A stretch of 64,000 nt of DNA from Flavobacteriaceae bacterium EG-1. Lineage in GTDB: Bacteria > Bacteroidota > Bacteroidia > Flavobacteriales > Flavobacteriaceae. The notes under the pieces are model-generated. The model ran no database searches, was not told the origin of the DNA, and saw only the letters and a program-made list of their open reading frames with translations. Location: NCBI RefSeq assembly GCF_009649685.1, contig NZ_WJPK01000001.1:1306760-1370759 (forward strand), in the 5' to 3' direction. Positions 43,133 through 52,107 of the stretch are shown here, piece by piece (the first letter of the stretch is position 1; each line of letters starts with the position of its first letter). A program made the translations under genes and the position numbers.

Positions 43133-44899
43133 ATGAACAAGACAGTAAATATAAATCTAGCCAACGTACTCTTTCATATAGATGAAGAGGCGTACAACAA
43201 AATGCGACGTTACCTTGAATCGGTAAAACGCTCTTTTGCAAATACAGCAGGAAGCGATGAAATTATTGCGGACATCGAAGCACGTATTGCAGAACTTTTT
43301 CACGATAAATTAGAAAATGAAAGACAGGTTATTACCATAAAAGAAGTAGACGATGTAATCGCAATTATGGGGCAACCCGAAGATTATATGGTTGACGAAG
43401 ATATTTTCGAAGACGAACCAATTTCTGCTAAATCGAAAAAATCAAATAAACGCGCCAAGAAATTTTACAGAGATACAGAACATAAATACGTCGCTGGTGT
43501 TTCTGCCGGATTAGCTCATTATTTTAATATTGACCCTTTATGGATTCGTTTGTTATGGATAATTTTAACCATTGGTTCAACAGGAGGATTCATTCTAATT
43601 TATGGTTTACTTTGGATTTTAATACCCGAAGCAACAACAACTTCGCAGAAATTAGACATGCGCGGAGAAGCTATTAATATTAGTAATATAGAGCGAAAAG
43701 TAAAGGAAGGATTTGATGATGTTGCGGATAAAGTAAAAAATGCCGACTACAGTAAAGTTAAAAGCAGTGGAAAAACTTTTTTTGACACTGTAGGCGATAT
43801 CATCATGTTCTTATTTAAAATTTTCGGCAAATTTATTGGTATTATTTTAATCTTAACTGGAGCGGCAGTAATTATTGGCATGTTTATTGGCATGTTAACT
43901 GTTGGCACTTTAGATTGGATACACGTACCAGGATTGGAAAATGTTCTTGATAATATTACAGGCACATCGGTTTGGGTTTGGTCTTTACTATTATTCTTTG
44001 CAATTGGCATTCCATTCTTTTTTCTCCTTTACTTAGGATTAAAAATATTGGTTAACAATTTAAAATCCATTGGAAGTATTGCAAAGTTTTCACTTCTTGG
44101 ATTATGGATTATTTCAATTATATCATTATTTGTAATGGGAGTTAAAGAAGCCGCAGCACATGCTTATAGCGGTGGCATTACCACTGAAAAAGAGCTTTTT
44201 TTAGAGCAAACTTCAGACACCTTATATATTGAATTGGTTCGAACCGATTTATGGGAAAACCGTTCAAATGTACGAATGGATGATATGGTAATGACCTACG
44301 ATGACGATGGGGAAGCAATATTACTTTCTGACGATGTTCGTTTTCGATTAAGAAAATCGAATGACACTATTATTCGAATTGAAGTAAAAAGAGAAGCTAA
44401 TGGTCCTTCTGTAATGGAAGCTAGATCAGTAGCAGAAAAAATAAACTACGAATTCAAGGTAATAGGAAATGGCATTATTTTAAATGATTACTTAACCACA
44501 AACAGTGAAAGCAAGTTTAAAGGTCAAGAAGTTCGCGTTAATTTATTTATCCCAGTAGGCACTATTTTAAAATACAATTCTGACAGTGATCGCAATTGGA
44601 CAATGAGTGCTGATACCAATCGCAATTCTGGTGACTTAGAAGATTTTTATTGGAAAATGGGATCGGACGGTGAACTAATTTGTCAAGAATGTCCTGAAGA
44701 AGAAAATGATGAAGATAATGACAATAATCATATTAGAATTAATGAAGACGGTATTGACATTAATATAAATGATAATGGTGAAGCATTTAAAATGAAAGTT
44801 AACGAAGATGGTGTTAATATAAATGCCAATGATAATGGAGACAATGTTGACATCAATATTAATGGCGATGGTGTAAAAATAAACACCAATGAAGAATAA
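43133..44899 (+). CDS. PspC-domain multi-spanning protein
   Basis: A 588-residue protein. The N-terminal part (NKTVNINLANVLFHIDEEAY, FADIEARIAELF-like DIEARIAELFHDKL) is cytoplasmic; the PspC domain follows (FYRDTEHKYVAGVSAGLAHYFNIDPLWIRLLWI, FILIYGLLWILIPEA), then about three more membrane helices (to residue 345) and a large exported beta domain. The C-terminus is a run of near repeats of NEDGxNININDNG, strongly acidic. PspC-type proteins belong to envelope-stress systems; in Bacteroidota they occur with PadR regulators. Operon with DUF4870 and PadR. Confidence 0.88.
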   Translation: MNKTVNINLANVLFHIDEEAYNKMRRYLESVKRSFANTAGSDEIIADIEARIAELFHDKLENERQVITIKEVDDVIAIMGQPEDYMVDEDIFEDEPISAKSKKSNKRAKKFYRDTEHKYVAGVSAGLAHYFNIDPLWIRLLWIILTIGSTGGFILIYGLLWILIPEATTTSQKLDMRGEAINISNIERKVKEGFDDVADKVKNADYSKVKSSGKTFFDTVGDIIMFLFKIFGKFIGIILILTGAAVIIGMFIGMLTVGTLDWIHVPGLENVLDNITGTSVWVWSLLLFFAIGIPFFFLLYLGLKILVNNLKSIGSIAKFSLLGLWIISIISLFVMGVKEAAAHAYSGGITTEKELFLEQTSDTLYIELVRTDLWENRSNVRMDDMVMTYDDDGEAILLSDDVRFRLRKSNDTIIRIEVKREANGPSVMEARSVAEKINYEFKVIGNGIILNDYLTTNSESKFKGQEVRVNLFIPVGTILKYNSDSDRNWTMSADTNRNSGDLEDFYWKMGSDGELICQECPEEENDEDNDNNHIRINEDGIDININDNGEAFKMKVNEDGVNINANDNGDNVDININGDGVKINTNEE

Positions 44900-44997
44900 A
44901 ATTACAATTCATCAAGTAATATCAACGATTCAGAAAATAGAATTTAAATAGCACCAATAGAATTATCAAATTTACATCAATCAATAAAACAACAATC

Positions 44998-45729
44998 ATG
45001 ACAACATTATCAAGAATCGCAATCGGATTCATCTTAGCATTTTTAGCCACATCTTGTGGTATGGACATTAATATAGGAGATTTTGGCTCTGGCGAAAAAG
45101 GCAACGGAGAAGTAGTTACAGATTACCGAAAGGTAACCGAAGATTTTACCGAAATTTCGGCCTCCGAAGGTTTAGAAGTTTATGTAACTCAAGCTAATGA
45201 ATTTAAAATTAAAGTAGAAGGTGATTCCAATATAATTGATTTAATTGGTACCGACATCAACAATGGAAAACTTCGTATTCATGCTATTAAAAACATAGGC
45301 CGAGCTACAAAAAAAGTTTATGTTTCATTACCAGAAATTTCAACTCTAAAAACTTCTAGTGGAGCACATGTTGATGCCAAAGGATTAATAAAATCTAATA
45401 AACTCCAAATTGACTCAAGTAGTGGTTCAGGGATAGCTGTTGAGGTGATAACCGACAATCTAGACATTGATGCTAGTAGTGGAGCCAATATAACTATTAA
45501 AGGTAAAACACAAATGCTTAATGTAGATGGCAGTAGCGGTGCCAACATTAACACCAAAGATTTAACTGCTAAAATTTGTGACGCTGATGCTAGTAGTGGT
45601 TCCAACATTTCTGTTAACGTAATTAAAAGCTTAACTGCTGATGCAACTAGCGGCGGAAATATTAAATATACAGGAGACCCCACAGTTAAGAAGAACAAAT
45701 CTGTTTCTGGAAGCGTGTATAAATACTAG
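44998..45729 (+). CDS. GIN-domain (DUF2807) lipoprotein
   Basis: A 243-residue protein with a lipobox (FLATSC) and the head GIN domain: FTEISASEGLEVYVTQANEFKIKVEGDSNIID, then a beta-helix-like series of SSG turns (KTSSGAHVDAKG, DSSSGSGIAVEV, DASSGANITIKG, DGSSGANINTKD, DASSGSNISVNV, ATSGGNIKYTG). The regular 20-residue spacing of SG-N turns forms a right-handed beta solenoid. It is probably a surface or periplasmic adhesin-like protein of unknown role and belongs to the PspC operon or follows it by 98 bases. Confidence 0.85.
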   Translation: MTTLSRIAIGFILAFLATSCGMDINIGDFGSGEKGNGEVVTDYRKVTEDFTEISASEGLEVYVTQANEFKIKVEGDSNIIDLIGTDINNGKLRIHAIKNIGRATKKVYVSLPEISTLKTSSGAHVDAKGLIKSNKLQIDSSSGSGIAVEVITDNLDIDASSGANITIKGKTQMLNVDGSSGANINTKDLTAKICDADASSGSNISVNVIKSLTADATSGGNIKYTGDPTVKKNKSVSGSVYKY

Positions 45730-45766
45730 TAATTTAACAATCAATTTGCTAAGTAACCAATAAACT

Positions 45767-45798
45767 TAGCCCTTGAAAATATTTAATTTCAAGGGCTA
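45767..45798 (+). terminator. Bidirectional terminator
   Basis: TAGCCCTTGAAA-(8)-TTTCAAGGGCTA, a perfect 12-base stem between the convergent GIN-domain and beta-helix genes. Confidence 0.8.
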
Positions 45799-45802
45799 TT
45801 AT

Positions 45803-47119
45803 CTATTTCGGATTTTCAATAAAAGTAGCACTACCGCCTTCCTTAATTTTTGTATTTATGATATTAAGTGTACTTTTTCCCAATTCTGTATGTGTGCTTT
45901 TTTGACCATTAGACTTGATATAACCATTATTAAATTCAATATTTCCCAGGTTATTATTATTTGTTATAATAGCTGGATTAAATGCTGAATTATTTTCAAT
46001 GGTTACATTATTAAATTCAATATTACCCGATTTGCCATCGAAATATACAGTACCATAAACATCTGAAATCCATACATCATTGGTTATTTGTACATCACGA
46101 ACATTATTGAAGTAAATTCCAGTTTTAAATGTGTTTCCAACCATTATTAATCCAGTGATATTGGTAAATTCCATACCATTACCTTCAAAGGTTTGTTCCA
46201 CATCTATATTGTCAATAATTTTTATATTCTTCTTATCATAAGTGTTTGTAATTAGTATCGGCTTTTCAACATTCGTTTTAAAAATATTACCTTCATATAT
46301 TGTATTCCAAGAGCCAACATTTTCAATAGCAGTAATCGGAATATTATTGAATGTTACATTTTTAATACTATTATAATCTCCCCTACCCGAAAAACTTATT
46401 CCAATTCCATTAGTTCCACCAAGACCCACGTTATTTACAGACCCACCTTCCACTTTAATGTCATTATACCTAGAAACCGAATGATCTACATGGTTGATTA
46501 ATTCAATAGCCATTCTACTAATATCATACCATTTATTATTTATAAAATAAACAGATTCTGTTTTATAATTAGACTCATTAGCAGATTTAAAACCGTTAAT
46601 AGCTCCGCCAGGAGCAGTCCAAGAAACCTCTTTAAATGTTATATTTTTCACAGGTGTTGCGCCTACAAAAAACAGTGCAGGGTTATTATTTTCATTAGTA
46701 GTGCCTTTATAGCTAGAACTGAATGTAATATTTTCCATATACAAATTAGTTATTCCACCTGAATTTAGTCTAGCATCAATAATTGGCTGATCTGTTGTAA
46801 TATTCAAAACAACACCTTTCTCCGCCAAGATTTTAAAGTCTCGCAATCCATTGGGTAATACCGAATCGTCTATATTATAAATACCTTTTTCAATACAAAT
46901 TGTATTTAATAATCCTAATTCATTTTCTCTAAAAATATTTCGTAAAGCACTAGTATTTTCAGAAGGTGAATTTGATGCTAAGAAATTAAAACTTGATGCC
47001 CATTTTATTTCTTTTGAAGTCTTTATTTGACAATCCTTTACGGTATTTTTACCATGTTCAAAACTAGAAAATACAAGGTGACCCCAGAACATTAAACTCA
47101 GAATTATTAATACTCTCAT
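45803..47119 (-). CDS. Secreted right-handed beta-helix protein
   Basis: A 438-residue secreted protein (signal MRVLIILSLMFWGHLVFSS). The body is a parallel beta-helix with regularly spaced N/T/V ladders: NIEFNNVTIENNSAFN, IKIIDNIDVEQTFEGNGMEFTNITGLIMVGNTFKTGIYFNNVRDVQITND. This is the fold of pectate lyases and PL6/GH28 enzymes, but no lyase motif is evident. It may be a polysaccharide-binding or -modifying protein. The ATG at 47119 was chosen; a TTG at 47128 is in frame. Confidence 0.72.
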   Translation of the reverse strand: MRVLIILSLMFWGHLVFSSFEHGKNTVKDCQIKTSKEIKWASSFNFLASNSPSENTSALRNIFRENELGLLNTICIEKGIYNIDDSVLPNGLRDFKILAEKGVVLNITTDQPIIDARLNSGGITNLYMENITFSSSYKGTTNENNNPALFFVGATPVKNITFKEVSWTAPGGAINGFKSANESNYKTESVYFINNKWYDISRMAIELINHVDHSVSRYNDIKVEGGSVNNVGLGGTNGIGISFSGRGDYNSIKNVTFNNIPITAIENVGSWNTIYEGNIFKTNVEKPILITNTYDKKNIKIIDNIDVEQTFEGNGMEFTNITGLIMVGNTFKTGIYFNNVRDVQITNDVWISDVYGTVYFDGKSGNIEFNNVTIENNSAFNPAIITNNNNLGNIEFNNGYIKSNGQKSTHTELGKSTLNIINTKIKEGGSATFIENPK

Positions 47120-47443
47120 GGTATTCAATTTTATGCTATCTCAACCGACTTGGAAAACTACCGCTTCTCAGTTTTTTAATAAATAATTATCGATAAAGAC
47201 GCCAAATAAACACTCCATCTACATCCTTTTTAACTAATAGTAGATTTTTAAACAATTGAAAATCACCAGCAATCACGCTTAAATCAATTGATTTTAAAAT
47301 AAAATTTTCATATTAAAAAACCAATTTAATCGATTTTAACTAATAAACTTTACAATTATAAATTTTTCTAAAAAGACGGTTTAATTATAGAAGACTTTTA
47401 TTTTTTCAAAAAGGGTTTATATATATTAGTAGAAACTTTTTTC
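47120..47443 (+). promoter_or_regulatory. Divergent gap with palindromes
   Basis: A 324-base gap between the divergent beta-helix and epimerase genes. It contains AAATCAATTGATTT (47281-47294), a perfect 14-base palindrome, and about 50 bases later TTTAATCGATTTTAA with an AATCGATT core. Both are possible operators for one of the flanking genes; no regulator gene is adjacent. Confidence 0.4.
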
Positions 47444-48457
47444 ATGAAAATAGAACTAAAAAAATATACCCTTCCACTTAAGCATACTTTTAGTATCTCA
47501 AGAGAATCTCATGACTTTCAAAACACCTTAATTAGTGCTCTTTCATTGGATGGAAAAACTGGTTATGGTGAAGCCACGTCTAATCCTTATTACAAAATAA
47601 CTATTGAAAGTATGATGGAAGAAATTAGTGCAATTAAAAATGAAATTGAAGTTTTTAATTTTACTACTCCAGAAATATTTCATGCTTTTCTAGTAAGTAA
47701 GAATCTCAGCAATTTTGCTATATGCGCTTTGGATCTTGCTGCCCATGATTTATATGGAAAATTGAAGGAAAAACCTTTATATGAAATTTGGGGTACCACT
47801 AAAGAAAAATATCCTATCACAAATTATACTATTGGCCTAGACAAAATAGATAAAATGGTGGCCAAGATGAAAGAAGTACCATGGCCAATTTACAAAATTA
47901 AATTAGGAACAGATGATGATGTAGCTATTGTTAAAGCCCTTAGAAAACATTCTGATGCAGTTTTTAGAATAGATGCAAACTGTGCTTGGACGGCTAAAGA
48001 AACAATTTTAAACGCTCCTATTTTAAAAGATTTAGGAGTTGAATTTTTAGAACAACCTTTAAAGGCCGACAATTGGGAAGGAATGGAAATGGTTATGCAC
48101 CAAAGTGTTTTACCCGTTATCGCAGATGAAAGTTGTATTGTAGAATCTGACGTAGAAAAATGTGCATTACATTTTACAGGAATCAATATAAAGTTAACCA
48201 AATGTGGTGGTCTTACTCCTGCCCTACGAATGATAAAAAAAGGAAAAGATTTAGGACTTAAAGTTATGGTAGGTTGCATGACCGAATCTACCGTTGGTAT
48301 TTCTGCAATTGCTCAACTTTTACCCCAACTTGATTATGTAGATATGGATGGCCCAATGCTTTTAAGTGCAGACATAGCTACAGGAGCACAAATAACTTCA
48401 GATGCTAAAGTTATTTTTCCTGATATAGCTGGAAGTGGTGTAAGTTTGTTGCAATGA
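47444..48457 (+). CDS. Dipeptide epimerase (enolase superfamily, L-Ala-D/L-Glu epimerase-like)
   Basis: A 337-residue enolase-superfamily enzyme. The two acid/base lysines are in YKIKLG (Lys151, Lys153) and NIKLTKCGG (Lys250 region); the metal ligands are Asp177 (RIDANCAW), Glu203 (EFLEQP) and Asp228 (IADES). The capping domain (YGEATSNPYY) is intact. Members racemise an amino acid in a dipeptide, usually L-Ala-D-Glu from murein breakdown. The neighbour's start overlaps this gene by 4 bases, so both are translated together. Confidence 0.88.
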   Translation: MKIELKKYTLPLKHTFSISRESHDFQNTLISALSLDGKTGYGEATSNPYYKITIESMMEEISAIKNEIEVFNFTTPEIFHAFLVSKNLSNFAICALDLAAHDLYGKLKEKPLYEIWGTTKEKYPITNYTIGLDKIDKMVAKMKEVPWPIYKIKLGTDDDVAIVKALRKHSDAVFRIDANCAWTAKETILNAPILKDLGVEFLEQPLKADNWEGMEMVMHQSVLPVIADESCIVESDVEKCALHFTGINIKLTKCGGLTPALRMIKKGKDLGLKVMVGCMTESTVGISAIAQLLPQLDYVDMDGPMLLSADIATGAQITSDAKVIFPDIAGSGVSLLQ

Positions 48458-49497
48458 TTTACAAAGTTGAAAATTTTCCTAGCCGACAAGTTACAACCCA
48501 AAATAAAAAGTTTTTATATTTTGGTGGTACCGCCTATTTAGGACTTCAAACTGATAAAAATTTTCAAGAAATTTTCATAAATAGCATTAAAAAATACGGT
48601 ACGAATTATGGAGCTTCTAGAAAGGCTAATATTCAATTAACTATTTACGAAGAAGTCGAAAACTATTTAGCAAATTTTATAGGAAGCGAAGGCTGTATAA
48701 CTTTATCTTCTGGTTTTTTAGCTGGTCAGCTGGTTGCCAAATATTTTCGATCTAAAAATCGAAAATGTTTTTATGCCCCTTCCACTCATGAGGCATTGCA
48801 TTTATTAAATACTAAAAATCATACTACATATAACGAGTTAATAAATTCAATAAATAACTTTGTAGAAACTTCTAATGAAAATCCTGTTCTTTTTATAGAT
48901 TCCATCCAACTTAATGGTAGAAATTATCCTGATTTTGATTGGTTGCAAAAAATTAATCTTCAAAGAATAACACTCGTAATTGATGACTCACATGGATTTG
49001 GAATAATTGGAGAAAATGGCAGTGGAGCATATAGTTTATTATCCAAATTAAATCCAAAAAAACTTCTAGTTTGCGGATCAATGGGCAAAGGTTTTGGAAT
49101 ACAAGCTGGTTTTATAGCTGGTAACAAAACGGACATTAAAAAAATACAATTAACGCATATGTATGCTGCTGCGAGTCCTGCAACTCCAGCAGCAATGGCA
49201 ACGATCATAGCATCAGAGAAAATTATCAACGAAAAACGAAGAATATTACTAGAAAATGTTCAACTGTTTATAACTAAAATAGCTAATCTAAAACAATTTA
49301 AATTCTTACCTAATTATCCATGTTTTGCCTTTGAAAATAAAAAATTAGCTAATTACTTAGAATCTAATAAAATACTAATTACGAATTTTTATTATCCTAA
49401 AGAGAGTGGTGATTTGGTACTTCGAATTGTATTGAATTCTAATCACACAAAAAAAGATATCTTAAAGTTAACGGATTTGATAAATAAGTTCTCTTAA
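48454..49497 (+). CDS. PLP-dependent alpha-oxoamine synthase-like protein
   Basis: A 347-residue fold-type I PLP enzyme similar to 8-amino-7-oxononanoate synthase and 2-amino-3-ketobutyrate CoA ligase. The PLP lysine is in CGSMGKGFGIQAG, the Asp-His pair is in VIDDSHGFGIIG, and NYGASRKANIQLTIYEEVENYLANFIG fits the fold. It is shorter than true BioF/KBL (about 390), lacking part of the N-terminus, so the reaction may differ. Coupled to the dipeptide epimerase gene (ATGA overlap), suggesting use of the epimerised amino acid. Confidence 0.82.
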   Translation: MIYKVENFPSRQVTTQNKKFLYFGGTAYLGLQTDKNFQEIFINSIKKYGTNYGASRKANIQLTIYEEVENYLANFIGSEGCITLSSGFLAGQLVAKYFRSKNRKCFYAPSTHEALHLLNTKNHTTYNELINSINNFVETSNENPVLFIDSIQLNGRNYPDFDWLQKINLQRITLVIDDSHGFGIIGENGSGAYSLLSKLNPKKLLVCGSMGKGFGIQAGFIAGNKTDIKKIQLTHMYAAASPATPAAMATIIASEKIINEKRRILLENVQLFITKIANLKQFKFLPNYPCFAFENKKLANYLESNKILITNFYYPKESGDLVLRIVLNSNHTKKDILKLTDLINKFS

Positions 49498-49620
49498 TAC
49501 CACATTCAAACATATTCTTTTGAAAATATGACATTCGTGATATTTTAAACAAAAAACGATGGTTTTATTAAATTTTATCGTAACTTCTTAGGGAATACAC
49601 ATTTATAACCTTAAAAATAT

Positions 49621-50076
49621 ATGACCATGAAAAAATTATTCGGATTGGTTTTTTTGATGCTATTCCTCATTTCCGCTACGGAAGTGGCATCTACAAAACC
49701 TGAAATGCACCCTTCAATTGAAGGTACTTGGGAATTAGTAAGCCATTACAATTATACAGATGGAGTTAACGTTTCTGACACTGTACCAACAACTGAGGGT
49801 TATCGTCAAATAAAAATGTATTATGACAGTAAAGTTATGTGGACTAGATATGTACCAAATGATTCAGTAGAGTGGTTTGGATATGGATCTTATAAAGTGG
49901 AAGAAAACGAGTTACAAGAAACTTTAGAATATATGTCTGCTTCCATGCGAAAAGTTGCAAATAAAGATATGACTTGGACCATGGAACTTCAATTAAAAAA
50001 TAATTCTTTTAGTCAAATTTTTATAGACGAAGAAGGAAATCGAATAAATTCAGAAAACTACAAAAGATTGAACTAA
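49621..50076 (+). CDS. Secreted lipocalin-like protein
   Basis: A 151-residue secreted protein (signal MKKLFGLVFLMLFLISATEVAS). IEGTWELVSHYNYTDGVNVSD, the strand pairs IKMYYDSKVMWTRYVPNDSVEWFGYGSYKVEENELQETLEYMS and DMTWTMELQLKNNSFSQIF fit a small lipocalin-like barrel. No known function. ATG at 49621 or 49627 could start it. Confidence 0.72.
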   Translation: MTMKKLFGLVFLMLFLISATEVASTKPEMHPSIEGTWELVSHYNYTDGVNVSDTVPTTEGYRQIKMYYDSKVMWTRYVPNDSVEWFGYGSYKVEENELQETLEYMSASMRKVANKDMTWTMELQLKNNSFSQIFIDEEGNRINSENYKRLN

Positions 50077-50089
50077 AATTCATCCAAAT

Positions 50090-50122
50090 AAAAATGCCCT
50101 GCAAATTGCAAGGCATTTTTTT
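50090..50122 (+). terminator. Bidirectional terminator
   Basis: AAAAATGCC-CT-GCAATT/GCAA-stem-GGCATTTTTTT between the convergent lipocalin-like gene and trxB. Confidence 0.8.
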
Positions 50123-50139
50123 ATTCTTCACTAAAACTT

Positions 50140-51111
50140 TTATACTAGTTCATTTTCTTCAAAAACTTCTTTAGACGCCAAATAGCGTTCAGCATCAAGG
50201 GCTGCCATACACCCAGTTCCTGCAGCAGTAATGGCTTGTCGATATACATGATCTGCAGCATCACCAGAAACAAACACACCTTCTATACTAGTTTTAGATG
50301 TCCCAGGAGTTTTTATAATGTAACCTGTTTCATCTAAATCTAAATAATCCTTAAAAATATCCGTATTAGGCTTATGTCCTATAGCAACAAAAAATCCTGT
50401 GGCTGGTATATCAAAAACATCTCCAGTAATCTTATTCTTAGCTCTAACACCTGTCACTACTTGTCCGTCACCTAAAACTTCTTCTGTTTCCGTATTAAAT
50501 AAGATTTCAATATTTTCAGTATTGCGTACTCTAGCTTCCATAATTTTTGAAGCTCTAAAAGCATCTCTACGAACTAACATTGTTACCTTTTTACAAAGCT
50601 TAGATAAATAGTGTGCTTCTTCAGCTGCGGAATCACCAGCACCAACCAACACAACTTCTTGATTTTTATAAAAGAAACCGTCACAGACAGCACAAGCAGA
50701 AACACCACCTCCAAGGTTTAAATATTTTTGCTCAGAAGGTAATCCTAAATATTTAGCCGTTGCTCCGGTGGAGATAATTACGGTTTCACAATGAATTTCC
50801 TTCGTTTCATTAACCCAAACCTTATGAATAGGACCAGAAAAGTCAACTTTCGTTACCCAGCCATCTCGTACATCAGTATTAAATCGCTCAGCCTGTTTTT
50901 GAAATTCCATCATCATTTCAGGTCCGGTAATACCATCAGGGTAACCAGGATAATTCTCAACTTCATTAGTAGTTGTTAATTGTCCGCCTGGTTGTGTACC
51001 TTGGTACAATACTGGTGACATATTAGCTCTTGCAGCATATATTGCTGCCGTATATCCAGCAGGACCAGAACCTATAATCAAACATTTTACTTTTTCTATA
51101 TTATCTGACAT
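50140..51111 (-). CDS. trxB: Thioredoxin reductase
   Basis: A 323-residue FAD/NADPH enzyme that reduces thioredoxin. FAD motif LIIGSGPAGYTAAIYAARA, active-site disulfide Cys140-Cys143 (ACAVCDGFFY), NADPH motif VVLVGAGDSAAEEAHYLSK, and C-terminal FAD block GVFVSGDAADHVYRQAITAAGTGCMAALDAERYL. Full length and no anomalies. Single gene with its own promoter. Confidence 0.95.
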   Translation of the reverse strand: MSDNIEKVKCLIIGSGPAGYTAAIYAARANMSPVLYQGTQPGGQLTTTNEVENYPGYPDGITGPEMMMEFQKQAERFNTDVRDGWVTKVDFSGPIHKVWVNETKEIHCETVIISTGATAKYLGLPSEQKYLNLGGGVSACAVCDGFFYKNQEVVLVGAGDSAAEEAHYLSKLCKKVTMLVRRDAFRASKIMEARVRNTENIEILFNTETEEVLGDGQVVTGVRAKNKITGDVFDIPATGFFVAIGHKPNTDIFKDYLDLDETGYIIKTPGTSKTSIEGVFVSGDAADHVYRQAITAAGTGCMAALDAERYLASKEVFEENELV

Positions 51112-51132
51112 GTTGCTTAATTTTATCTATTA

Positions 51133-51140
51133 CAAAAGTA
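51133..51140 (-). promoter_or_regulatory. Candidate -7 element of trxB
   Basis: TACTTTTG on the minus strand fits TAnnTTTG and lies about 22 bases before the trxB ATG. A matching -33 TTTG at the preferred spacing is not evident. Confidence 0.4.
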
Positions 51141-51405
51141 GTTTATTTGCAAAAAACCTTACATTATAATTATCAAAAGTTTTCGGTACATTTGTTGAAT
51201 AATTCGAATTACAAAAGTTGTAAGATTTTTTACTGAATGCTAAATTCGAATGGCCATTGAGTCATTTTTGATTATAAATTTTATAAGTATCAGATTAATA
51301 TTAAAGTTGTTCCCCCAGTTTTTAATGTTTTAAATTGTTTGGCAAGATTTTTGAAAATAATAATCTAACAAACGAGAACGAAAAAATTAACTAACATTGT
51401 CAATC

Positions 51406-52107
51406 ATGATTGATAAAAAATTGAGGAGTATAGTTGTAGATGATTCTGAAATACAAAGAACAATTGTTGCTAAATTAATTAAGGAGCATCCTAATTTAGA
51501 ATTAATTGCTGAATACAGAAACGGAGTAGAAGTTTTAAAGAATGTAAAAAGTAATGAAATAGATGTTATCTTTCTTGATGTAGAAATGCCATTGGTAAAT
51601 GGGTTTGATTTATTAAACTCCATGGAGCATACTCCACAAATTGTTTTAATTAGTTCTGATCCAAGTTATGCATTAAAAGCTTTTGATTTTAATGTAACCG
51701 ATTATTTACTTAAGCCAATTGATTCTTCTAGATTTAATATTGCTGTAAAAAAAATTGTAAAAGGTTCTTTGAATAAAGTAAAAAATGACGAAGATGACCG
51801 TCATATTTTTGTAAAAAGTAGTCTTCAAAAAATTAAAGTAAAGCTTTCCGAAATAAAATGGGTAGAAGCGTTAGGAGATTATGTTAAACTACACTTAAAC
51901 GACTCTAGTATTTTAGTGTTATCTTCAATGAAATCATTTTCTCAAAAACTACCGGAAGATGATTTTTTAAGAATACACAAATCCTATATTGTTAATTTAC
52001 ATAAGGTTGATAAATTTAGTAGCAATTCAGTTGAACTTTGTGGTGAAAAATTACCACTAAGTAGAAAAAGAAAATCTGAATTAAAAGAGGCTTTAGGAGC
52101 TGCTTAG
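51406..52107 (+). CDS. LytTR-type response regulator
   Basis: A 233-residue response regulator: receiver domain (VVDDSEIQRTIVAKLI; phosphoacceptor Asp58 in IFLDVEMPLVNGFDLL; Lys in YLLKPID) and LytTR DNA-binding domain (IFVKSSLQKIKVKLSEIKWVEALGDYVKLHL, FLRIHKSYIVNLHKVDKF). No histidine kinase is adjacent, so the partner is elsewhere. A TTG at 51397 precedes the ATG by nine bases. The gene overlaps galK by 4 bases tail-to-tail. Confidence 0.9.
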   Translation: MIDKKLRSIVVDDSEIQRTIVAKLIKEHPNLELIAEYRNGVEVLKNVKSNEIDVIFLDVEMPLVNGFDLLNSMEHTPQIVLISSDPSYALKAFDFNVTDYLLKPIDSSRFNIAVKKIVKGSLNKVKNDEDDRHIFVKSSLQKIKVKLSEIKWVEALGDYVKLHLNDSSILVLSSMKSFSQKLPEDDFLRIHKSYIVNLHKVDKFSSNSVELCGEKLPLSRKRKSELKEALGAA

